A stretch of 5,303 nucleotides of DNA, taken from NCBI GenBank assembly GCA_030602145.1, contig JAUWAH010000211.1:1-5303 (forward strand). Direction: 5' to 3'. Shown in pieces: positions 1 to 5,303 of the stretch (position 1 is the stretch's first letter; each line of letters starts with the position of its first letter). The notes under the pieces were generated by a model. It searched no databases and was not told the origin of the DNA. It saw nothing but the letters and a program-made list of their open reading frames with translations. Source of the DNA: Desulfobulbus sp. (lineage in GTDB: Bacteria > Desulfobacterota > Desulfobulbia > Desulfobulbales > Desulfobulbaceae). Position numbers and translations under genes: made by a program.

Positions 1-549
1 GTCACCATCGCCCGAGCGGCCACCAGCCTTAACTTTCCGGCCCGGTTCATGCTGGTGGCAGCCATGAATCCATGCCCCTGCGGTTTTTTGGGCGATCGGG
101 TCCGCGCCTGCACCTGCAATCCCCTACAGGTGCAGCGCTACCGCAGCCGTCTGTCCGGGCCGCTGTTGGATCGCATCGACATGCACGTCGAAGTGCCGGC
201 GGTTCAGGTCAAGGAGCTGATCGGCCAGCCCGCCGGCGAGTCCTCGGCCGCCATCCGCGACCGGGTCAACCTGGCCAGGGCGCGCCAGCGCCAGCGGTTC
301 GCCGGGACCGGCAGGCTCTACTGCAATGCCCAGATGAGCGCCAAGGAGGTCAAACGGTGGTGCCGCCTCGATGGTGCCTCGGCCGACCTGCTCAACCAGT
401 CGATCACCCGCCTGGGACTTTCGGCGCGCGCCTACCATCGCATCCTCAAAATCGCCCTGACCATCGCCGATCTTGCCGGTGTCGAGGTCCCGGCCACCGC
501 CCATGTGGCCGAGGCCATCCAGTATCGCCGCCTCCAGTTCGAAGTCTGA
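1..549 (+). CDS. comM: ComM/YifB-family Mg-chelatase-like AAA+ ATPase, C-terminal part (5' end outside window)
   Basis: The reading frame is open from base 1 to the TGA at 547-549 and gives 182 residues, about the last third of a family that is usually near 500 residues. Visible residues 17-28 carry the sensor-1 stretch MLVAAMNPCPCG. Two cysteine pairs follow (C25/C27 and C37/C39), the paired-Cys pattern usual in this family. Residues 48-66 hold the YRSRLSGPLLDRID stretch with the arginine-finger region. Residues from about 92 to the end match the Mg_chelatase_C domain, including the LGLSARAYHRILKIA and IADL segments. The Walker A and B motifs lie upstream of the window. ComM of Haemophilus and Vibrio is a hexameric helicase that promotes branch migration during integration of transformed DNA; YifB homologues are widespread in bacteria not known to be competent. 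The gene converges on the histidine kinase with 19 bases between stops. The family is certain; the role in this organism is inferred. Confidence 0.93.
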   Translation, partial: VTIARAATSLNFPARFMLVAAMNPCPCGFLGDRVRACTCNPLQVQRYRSRLSGPLLDRIDMHVEVPAVQVKELIGQPAGESSAAIRDRVNLARARQRQRFAGTGRLYCNAQMSAKEVKRWCRLDGASADLLNQSITRLGLSARAYHRILKIALTIADLAGVEVPATAHVAEAIQYRRLQFEV

Positions 550-568
550 TCCGCCACATCTCCGTTCT

Positions 569-3484
569 TCAGCCCTCCAACGCTCTCCTCACGGCCACCG
601 ACAGATCATTGATGGCAAAGGGTTTGTGCAGCATACGGACCTCGGGTTCGAGAATGCCGTGGTCGGCGATCACGTCGGCCGTATACCCAGACATGTAGAG
701 AACCTTCAGGCCGGGATGGGGGCCGGTCAAACGATCGGCCAGTTCCTTGCCGTTCATGCCCGGCATGATCACGTCGGTGAGCAGGAGATCGAGGCGGCCG
801 GCGACGGATTCGGCCAACCGGAGGGCCTCTTCGGCCGTCGAGGCGGCCAGTGGTCGGTAGCCCAGCCGCTCCAGCATGATCCGGGTGAGGGAGAGAATGC
901 CCGGGTCGTCTTCGACCACCAGCACCGTTTCCCCTTGGCCGAACCGGGTTGGCTGTGCCGCTCCCTTTTCCTCGATCACCGAACCCGACACGGCTGCCGG
1001 CAGGTAGACGGAAAAGGTGGTGCCCCTGCCCACGGCGCTGTCGGCGACCACCGCGCCACCGTTCTGGCTGACGATGCCGTAGACGGTGGACAGGCCCAGG
1101 CCGGTGCCGAAGATTCCCTTGGTGGTGAAAAACGGTTCATAGATGGTTTCCAGCAGGTCCGGCTCGATGCCGCACCCGGTGTCGGTGACAGCCAGAATAA
1201 CATATTCGCCCGGCTCGGTCGCCGGATGGAGGGCGCAGAAAGTATGATCGAGATCAGCCCGTTCGGTGCGGATGGTGATGGTGCCGGCCCCGTCGATGGC
1301 ATCGCGGGCATTGACGCAGAGGTTGGCCAGGATCTGGTCGACCTGGGCCGGGTCGATTTTGACCGGCGGCAGGTCCATGGCAGGCACCCAGACCAGGTCG
1401 ATGGCCTCGCCGATCAGCCGCCTGAGCATCTTCAACATGTCGGCCACCAGCCCGTTGAGGTCGATTATTTTCGGGGCAATGGTCTGCTTGCGGGAAAAGG
1501 CAAGCAACTGGCGGACGATGTCGGCCGAGCGCAGGGCCGCTTCATGGATCCGCAGCAGGTCGGCATGCACCCGATGTCCGGGTTCGGTTTTTTCCAGGGC
1601 CATTTCGGCATAGCCGATGATCACCGCCAGGATATTGTTGAAATCGTGGGCTACTCCGCCGGTCAGCCGGCCGAGAGATTCGATCTTCTGCTCTTGCAGA
1701 TACTGGGCCTCCAGCTTGTGTTGAGCGGTGATGTCGCGCTTGATGGCAACGAAGTTGACGATAGAGCCCCGATGGTCGAACACCGGTGAGATGGTAGCTT
1801 CTTCGGTGTAGAGGGTGCCGTCCTTTTTCCGGTTGACGATCCGGCCCGACCAGGTCCGGCCGCCGCTGATGGTCGACCACATCTCATCATAGTACAAATC
1901 GTCGTGCTCGCCGCTTTTGAGGAGGCGTGGATTATGGCCGAGGACTTCGTCGACCCCGTACCCGGTCACCCGCGTGAAGGCGGGGTTGGCGTAGAGGATG
2001 TCGCCCTGCGTGTCGGTGATCACGATCACCTCGCCGGCCTGCTCAATAGCCACCTTGAGCCGGTGCAGGTCGGCCTCGGCCGCTTTGCGGCCGCTGATGT
2101 CGCGGGTGATGGAGATGATGTGGGGCTCATTGTCCAGCATCAGGGGCCGGGCCGAGAGCAGGCCGGTAGCCAGGGAGCCGTCCTTGCGCCGAAAAACGGC
2201 TTCGAGATTGTCGCAACATCCCCGGTTGCGCAGTGTTTCGATCATGCGCCTTCGATCTTCGGGATCGTGCCAGATGTCGATTTCGAGGGATGTCTTGCCG
2301 GCCACATCTTCGCGACTGAACCCGGTCAGGTCGGTGAACCCCTTGTTGATTTCCACGTACAGCCCGTCGGCCATGCGGTTGATGTTGACCGCGTCAGGGC
2401 TGGCGGCAAAGGCAAGGGCGAATTTTTCCCGGCTTTCCCGCAGGGCCTGCTCGGTGCGCAGTCGTTCGGTGATGTCGCGGAAGATCGACTGATAGGAACC
2501 GTCGGGCATCATCTTGGTTCGCATTTCGAAGGTGCGGATCGAACCGTCCGGATGGCGCAGCGACCGTTCGCTGACCACCACCTTGCCCTGGCGGAGCAGG
2601 TCGAAGCGAAAAGGCGCCGCAGCCATGCTTTCGGCGGTGAACGGCAGTTCGCTGATGTGTCTGCCGACGAACGCCTCGCGTTCCATGCCCAGCAGGGTGC
2701 ACATGGAGGAGTTGCCCTCGGTGATGATGCCGCCATGGTCACCCAAAAGGATGCCGTCGACTGCCAGTTCGACCAGGGACCGATACCGCTCCTCGCTTTC
2801 CCGGACGGCGCGTTCATTCTGTTTGGCGGCGGTGATGTCCACGGCGGTGAAGGTGACCCCTGCGATCAGGTTGTCGGGATCGATGGGGGTGGAACTGAGG
2901 AGGATATCGATGATCGCGCCGCCCCGGCACTGCCAGCGCGTTTCCACCGTTCCCGTCCCCTGGACACTGATCTGGCGGTACTTTTCCTTGCCGACGAGAT
3001 CGTAATCCTCGTCGGTGGGGTAGAGCAGGCGGGTGTTGCGGCCGATCAGTTCCTGGCGGTCGTATCCGGTCATGGCGCAGATCCGGTCGTTGACCGTCAC
3101 GATTTCCCGATTCCTCACCACCCCGATACCGGTGGGCGCAGCCCGGAAGATGCTGGCCAGGTATTGTTCGTTGGTCTCAAGAGCGGCACGGGTTCGGTCA
3201 TACCGGACCATCTCACTGCGGCAGGCCAGAAAGAGAATCAGCGAAGTAACAGCCACGAAGATCCACCCTTTGACGGTCTGGGCGGCGGAAATGGCCTCGG
3301 CTTCGGCGATGAACAGGAGGATGAATCCATCCGAGAGCCAGATCCAAAGCAAGGCACAGATCAGGTACCAAAGCGTGGTCTTGGCGGCGATTCTGGTGGC
3401 GGGAGCGAGGACCATCAGGAGGGCTTCCGTGGTTGAGAAAAGAACGCCGGGGCGCCGGGAAAACAACCGGCGTCCTGCGCTCAT
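569..3484 (-). CDS. Membrane-bound multi-PAS hybrid sensor histidine kinase with C-terminal receiver
   Basis: This 971-residue protein is an inner-membrane sensor kinase. Two hydrophobic segments (about 36-60 and 71-88) form a short hairpin anchor with little periplasmic sequence. Four PAS domains follow, at about 104-220, 231-340, 351-465 and 473-588, three of them ending in a DIT or DIS motif. The HisKA H-box is GGVAHDFNN with the phospho-acceptor His613. The HATPase has its N box around N721/N725, G1 at DTGCG (768-772), the F box EPFFTTK (783-789) and G2 GTGLGLS (793-799). The receiver (about 852-970) has acidic D859/D860, phospho-acceptor D904 in TDVIMPGM, S932 and K954. All catalytic residues are present, and no HPt domain is fused. 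The ATG at 3484 is preceded by AGGAT 8 bases away; Met24 is an alternative start. PAS4 resembles the FAD-binding PAS of NifL, suggesting redox sensing, but the ligands of the other PAS domains are unknown. No partner regulator is in the window. Confidence 0.95.
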   Translation of the reverse strand: MSAGRRLFSRRPGVLFSTTEALLMVLAPATRIAAKTTLWYLICALLWIWLSDGFILLFIAEAEAISAAQTVKGWIFVAVTSLILFLACRSEMVRYDRTRAALETNEQYLASIFRAAPTGIGVVRNREIVTVNDRICAMTGYDRQELIGRNTRLLYPTDEDYDLVGKEKYRQISVQGTGTVETRWQCRGGAIIDILLSSTPIDPDNLIAGVTFTAVDITAAKQNERAVRESEERYRSLVELAVDGILLGDHGGIITEGNSSMCTLLGMEREAFVGRHISELPFTAESMAAAPFRFDLLRQGKVVVSERSLRHPDGSIRTFEMRTKMMPDGSYQSIFRDITERLRTEQALRESREKFALAFAASPDAVNINRMADGLYVEINKGFTDLTGFSREDVAGKTSLEIDIWHDPEDRRRMIETLRNRGCCDNLEAVFRRKDGSLATGLLSARPLMLDNEPHIISITRDISGRKAAEADLHRLKVAIEQAGEVIVITDTQGDILYANPAFTRVTGYGVDEVLGHNPRLLKSGEHDDLYYDEMWSTISGGRTWSGRIVNRKKDGTLYTEEATISPVFDHRGSIVNFVAIKRDITAQHKLEAQYLQEQKIESLGRLTGGVAHDFNNILAVIIGYAEMALEKTEPGHRVHADLLRIHEAALRSADIVRQLLAFSRKQTIAPKIIDLNGLVADMLKMLRRLIGEAIDLVWVPAMDLPPVKIDPAQVDQILANLCVNARDAIDGAGTITIRTERADLDHTFCALHPATEPGEYVILAVTDTGCGIEPDLLETIYEPFFTTKGIFGTGLGLSTVYGIVSQNGGAVVADSAVGRGTTFSVYLPAAVSGSVIEEKGAAQPTRFGQGETVLVVEDDPGILSLTRIMLERLGYRPLAASTAEEALRLAESVAGRLDLLLTDVIMPGMNGKELADRLTGPHPGLKVLYMSGYTADVIADHGILEPEVRMLHKPFAINDLSVAVRRALEG

Positions 3485-3492
3485 TGGATGCC

Positions 3493-3497
3493 ATCCT
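3493..3497 (-). promoter_or_regulatory. Ribosome binding site of the hybrid histidine kinase
   Basis: On the minus strand AGGAT lies 8 bases before the ATG at 3484. It is a moderate Shine-Dalgarno match and favours this start over Met24 (ATG at 3413-3415), which has no clear purine-rich site in front. It overlaps a short dyad, GGATG-C-CATCC at 3486-3496, that could affect initiation. Confidence 0.5.
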
Positions 3498-3515
3498 ACC
3501 CCAGGACGGGGGAAA

Positions 3516-3543
3516 AGTATAGAGAATCCCCTCTGGCCATCAG
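3516..3543 (-). promoter_or_regulatory. Putative sigma-70 type promoter of the histidine kinase
   Basis: On the minus strand a -10 hexamer TATACT (3516-3521, five of six consensus bases) is preceded by CTGATG (3538-3543, three of six bases of TTGACA) with a 16-base spacer. Transcription would begin near 3509, about 25 bases before the ATG, which leaves room for the ribosome site. The strong -10 and the position support it; the -35 is weak, so an activator may help. Confidence 0.4.
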
Positions 3544-3617
3544 CAGTACAACCACCACCAAGTGGTTTTTATTCCATCGGCATTCTACTGACGGGGAACG
3601 CGGCATGCGAAGGTGCA

Positions 3618-3648
3618 GCGGGACGTCGGCAACAGACGCCCCGCCGAC
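3618..3648. other. GC-rich inverted repeat with two mutually exclusive foldings
   Basis: GCGGGACGTC (3618-3627) faces GACGCCCCGC (3635-3644) across a 7-base loop, giving a 10-bp stem with one mismatched position. A second pairing, GTCGGC (3625-3630) with GCCGAC (3643-3648), uses part of the same bases and cannot coexist with the first. It lies in the gap between the cytochrome and kinase genes, upstream of the predicted kinase promoter. No run of T follows on either strand, so it is not a standard intrinsic terminator. It could be a 3' end structure of the cytochrome mRNA or a protein-binding site; the function is not known. Confidence 0.4.
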
Positions 3649-3667
3649 GGCTGAGCAGATGTGGATT

Positions 3668-3749
3668 TCTGTCATTTCGAGGAACGCTGCGAATATAAAT
3701 TTCTCTATTATTCAGGAGAGTTCCAGGTGCGATCGAAAGGCTGAAACAG
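3668..3749. repeat. Decayed copy of the GTCATTTCGAG palindromic repeat
   Basis: The left arm begins TTCTGTCATTTCGAGGAACG and matches the arm of the copy at 4285-4358 read in the opposite direction, with scattered substitutions through about 3706. The right arm, 3716-3738, matches the expected opposite arm in 17 of 23 positions by eye (GAGAGTTCC...GCGATCGAAA) and ends near ACAG at 3746-3749. The element starts 27 bases past the stop codon of the cytochrome gene. Repeats of this type are common in bacterial genomes and behave like REP or MITE sequences with no coding capacity. The left arm is clear; the right arm is degenerate and less sure. Confidence 0.6.
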
Positions 3750-3775
3750 CCGTTCTTCTCCTTGCCAGGTGTGTA

Positions 3776-4168
3776 TCACTTATGGCAGACGTTACACTTG
3801 GCCAGTTCCGGCTTGGTTTTCCGGTGACAGTCCTGGCAGAGGGCGTGGCCCGCATTCTTGAAGGTGCTGAGTTTGTCGGGCATGCCGGCACCGCTGTTAT
3901 GACAGGACTCGCATTTCCCGATCGCCTGCCCTTCGGTGTAGGCAATTTTCTTGCCGTCCGGACCCTTGCCGTGATGGCAGACGCCGCACTCCATCCGTGC
4001 CTGATGAGCCGCGTGGGGGAACAGGGATGGTTTTGGGGTGGGCGCCGGATCGATGGTGGACTGCAGGGTGATCTCAGCCGGTCCCTTGTCGGCGGCCGTT
4101 GCCAGGCCGATGGCACCGACGGTGACACAGCAGAACAGCAGTGCACAGTGGAACAACATTTTTTTCAT
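3776..4168 (-). CDS. Periplasmic tetraheme cytochrome c3 (class III)
   Basis: The 130-residue precursor starts with a Sec signal peptide (MKK, hydrophobic 5-22, cleavage after about A25 or A26 in LATAADKG), leaving a mature protein of about 105 residues, the usual size of cytochrome c3. Four heme sites are seen: CGVCH (61-65), CESCH (86-90), CQDCH (111-115) and CNVCH (125-129). Four further histidines fit the distal ligands of the c3 fold: H52 and H55 in the FPHAAH segment, H66 directly after the first heme site (CHH), and H108 before the third. All four hemes can thus be bis-His ligated. Cytochromes c3 shuttle electrons between periplasmic hydrogenases or formate dehydrogenases and membrane complexes in sulfate reducers; the partner here is unknown. 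The start at 4168 is preceded by AAGGAGG with 6-base spacing. Longer upstream starts in the same frame run through the palindromic repeat and are artefacts. Confidence 0.94.
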   Translation of the reverse strand: MKKMLFHCALLFCCVTVGAIGLATAADKGPAEITLQSTIDPAPTPKPSLFPHAAHQARMECGVCHHGKGPDGKKIAYTEGQAIGKCESCHNSGAGMPDKLSTFKNAGHALCQDCHRKTKPELAKCNVCHK

Positions 4169-4174
4169 GGGAAG

Positions 4175-4181
4175 CCTCCTT
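4175..4181 (-). promoter_or_regulatory. Strong Shine-Dalgarno site of the cytochrome c3 gene
   Basis: On the minus strand AAGGAGG lies 6 bases before the ATG at 4168, a near-perfect ribosome site. It settles the start: the peptide beginning here opens directly with a signal sequence, while upstream in-frame codons have no such site. Confidence 0.85.
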
Positions 4182-4284
4182 GAAGAGATGGGGTTGCAGA
4201 AAACCACGTTCGTCCGGTGACGGTGTGGCGAAAAACAAGGGTGCAAAGTTGATGGCTTGGTAACAAGTCGGAAAACGGTTGTTT

Positions 4285-4358
4285 TGTCATTTCGAGCGCA
4301 GCGAGAAATCTCGGGAAGACAAGAGAGATTTCTCGTCGCTGCGCTCCTTGAAATGACA
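4285..4358. repeat. Intact palindromic repeat of the GTCATTTCGAG type (REP/MITE-like)
   Basis: The left arm at 4285-4312 (TGTCATTTCGAGCGCAGCG, then AGAAATCTC) is the inverse of the right arm at 4325-4358. They differ only by two 3-base insertions in the right arm (TCG and CTT), and the loop is about 12 bases. As RNA it would form a stem of about 28 bp with two bulges. It lies between the stop codon of the TunR-like gene and the start of the cytochrome gene. No T-run follows on the minus strand, so it is not a classical terminator, though such a stem could slow polymerase or protect RNA ends. No clear target-site duplication is seen. Confidence 0.85.
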
Positions 4359-4387
4359 GAAATTACTTTTTCCGAGACCATCAAAGC

Positions 4388-5303
4388 TCATGCATCGCTG
4401 TGGAGGATGACGGCAAAGCCGTTGAATACGGCCCAGACCGTCTCACCGACGGCGAGTCCGAGCGCCTTGCCGCTGCCAGTCGAGATGAGGGCGCACAATT
4501 CAGTGTTGTCGTCGAGGCGGATGACGTATTCCGTGTTCACCTTGCCCCGGTTGATGCGGACAACCTCACCCGGCAGGCGGTTGTCGGCGGAGCAACCGTT
4601 CGGGGACGAGCCGCGCTGGAGGATGATCCACGGAGCCTTGACCTCGGCGGTGACCAGGATCCCGGGCCGCAGGCCCAGTCGGGTGAGGCTTTCCCTAGTG
4701 ATGATCGAGGCAATCTGGTGGCCGCCGAGGTTGACCAGGTTCACCCGGGCCTGCACGTCACCGCGTTCGATGGCGACGATCTTGCCGAAGAAGGCATTCC
4801 TGGCACTGGTCTTTCGCGACGATTCCCGCTCGATGAACAGCTTGGTCATCCGGTGGAGTTCCTCTTCCGTGAAGGTGACATGGGCCGTTGTCAGGTTGGG
4901 GGTTGAATGACCGAGCAGTTTTTGCACCGCCGGCAGCGGCATGTTGCCACGCACCAGTTCCACTGCCCTGGCCCTGCGGATCATCTCCGGCCCGCTCAGC
5001 CGTTTGGGCAGACCGCAGGCCTCGGCCCGCTCATAGAATTTGCGACGGACAAAGGCGGGGTCGATGGCGAAGTGATGGCCGAGCGAATGGCGGATCTCGG
5101 GGTCGGTCAAGGTTTCCTGAATTTCCCGGCTGAGCGGTTCGGAGATGGAAACCCGTCGTATGCAGTTGGTGGCGGCTGCATCGTCGCGAATACAGACGGT
5201 TTGGCCCTGGATATCGGTGAACGGGTCGAGGCGGAGGATCTCATTGAGCTTGGCGCCGGTGGCCCGGATCAGCAGGAAAACCAGGAGGATACGGCGTCGG
5301 GAC
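4388..5303 (-). CDS. tunR: TunR-like tungstate/molybdate-responsive regulator: inactive tyrosine-recombinase domain fused to two Mop (TOBE) domains; N-terminus outside window
   Basis: The frame stays open from the right edge to the TGA at 4388-4390, giving 304 residues. The first 150 or so match the catalytic domain of XerC/XerD-type recombinases: TGAKLNEIL (15-23), PEMIRR (105-110) and LLGHSTPNLTTAHV (129-142). Key residues are lost: Arg I is K18, the first residue of the HxxR box is E106, and the tyrosine position is H141. R109 and H132 remain. The second half is a ModE-like di-Mop oxyanion sensor: SARNAFFGKI (166-175) and KAPWIIL (222-228) in the first Mop, then NRLPGEV, ELCA and VFNGFAVIL in the second, much like E. 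coli ModE. This matches TunR, a family described in sulfate reducers that controls modABC or TSUP transporters in response to tungstate and molybdate. No such transporter is seen here. An unspecified integrase-TOBE relative is the alternative. The downstream neighbour is the cytochrome gene, 219 bases away. Confidence 0.88.
   Translation of the reverse strand, partial: SRRRILLVFLLIRATGAKLNEILRLDPFTDIQGQTVCIRDDAAATNCIRRVSISEPLSREIQETLTDPEIRHSLGHHFAIDPAFVRRKFYERAEACGLPKRLSGPEMIRRARAVELVRGNMPLPAVQKLLGHSTPNLTTAHVTFTEEELHRMTKLFIERESSRKTSARNAFFGKIVAIERGDVQARVNLVNLGGHQIASIITRESLTRLGLRPGILVTAEVKAPWIILQRGSSPNGCSADNRLPGEVVRINRGKVNTEYVIRLDDNTELCALISTGSGKALGLAVGETVWAVFNGFAVILHSDA

Noticed and set aside
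473..1789. Long plus-strand open frame of 438 codons opposite the histidine kinase.
   Set aside because: It is antisense to conserved HisKA, HATPase and receiver motifs, has no recognisable domain, and is expected from GC-rich codon use of the real gene.
1904..3436. Long plus-strand open frame of 510 codons opposite the PAS domains.
   Set aside because: Its Gly/Asp/His-rich translation shows no known motif and mirrors the kinase codons; the minus-strand frame holds four PAS domains.
3550..3570. AACCAC/GTGGTT hairpin followed by a T-run on the plus strand, resembling an intrinsic terminator.
   Set aside because: The stem is only 6 bp, and no plus-strand gene ends before it; it lies in the upstream region of the minus-strand kinase.
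4169..4284. Sigma-54 or sigma-70 promoter for the cytochrome.
   Set aside because: A TTGCA is present on the minus strand but no GG at the right -24 spacing, and no hexamer pair with acceptable spacing was found.
4169..4384. N-terminal extension of the cytochrome frame up to a start at 4384.
   Set aside because: The extra 72 residues are a translation of the palindromic repeat, and the signal peptide and the AAGGAGG site both point to the ATG at 4168.
4388..4670. Second Mop domain lacking the SARN motif, taken as a sign of decay.
   Set aside because: The second Mop of E. coli ModE also starts with an N-x-LPG stretch instead of SARN, so this is the normal ModE-like arrangement.
4257..4910. 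Plus-strand open frames running through the repeat and opposite the TunR-like gene, including a shorter one at 4400-4906.
   Set aside because: They are shadows of a gene with clear integrase-like and Mop motifs, and their start region is translated repeat sequence.
4388..5303. Active phage integrase marking a prophage or genomic island end.
   Set aside because: The nucleophilic tyrosine and other catalytic residues are replaced, a Mop sensor is fused, and no tRNA, attachment repeat or phage gene is seen.

Overview
The window looks like a chromosomal segment of a GC-rich sulfate-reducing deltaproteobacterium (Desulfobacterota), perhaps of the Desulfobulbus type. Three things suggest this: a soluble tetraheme cytochrome c3, a regulator in which a tyrosine-recombinase-like domain is fused to ModE-type Mop (TOBE) domains (the TunR architecture, described from sulfate reducers), and a dispersed palindromic repeat of the GTCATTTCGAG type. 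The lineage is an inference from gene content; no marker gene fixes it.

Layout from left to right. Bases 1-549 (+) hold the C-terminal third of a ComM/YifB-type AAA+ ATPase, cut by the left edge. It converges with a 971-residue membrane-anchored hybrid sensor histidine kinase (569-3484, -) that has two transmembrane helices, four PAS domains, a HisKA/HATPase core and a C-terminal receiver. The two stop codons are 19 bases apart with no visible terminator. A 291-base gap (3485-3775) holds a likely promoter for the kinase, a GC-rich hairpin with two alternative folds, and a decayed copy of the palindromic repeat. Next comes a secreted tetraheme cytochrome c3 of 130 residues (3776-4168, -). A 219-base gap follows (4169-4387) with a well-preserved copy of the repeat. 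The right end (4388-5303, -) is the C-terminal 304 residues of the TunR-like regulator, cut by the right edge.

The last three genes run in the same direction (regulator, cytochrome, kinase), but gaps of more than 200 bases and the repeats make a single operon unlikely. The cytochrome would carry electrons in the periplasm, the kinase would sense a signal (its last PAS resembles the flavin-binding PAS of NifL), and the regulator would respond to tungstate or molybdate. A direct link between the three is not shown by the sequence.

The most notable item is the regulator. Its integrase-like domain has lost the nucleophilic tyrosine and other catalytic residues but keeps the fold signatures, so a recombinase has been converted into a ligand-responsive DNA-binding protein. 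This fits a described family and is not a new system. I did not find convincing evidence of a wholly undescribed system in this window.
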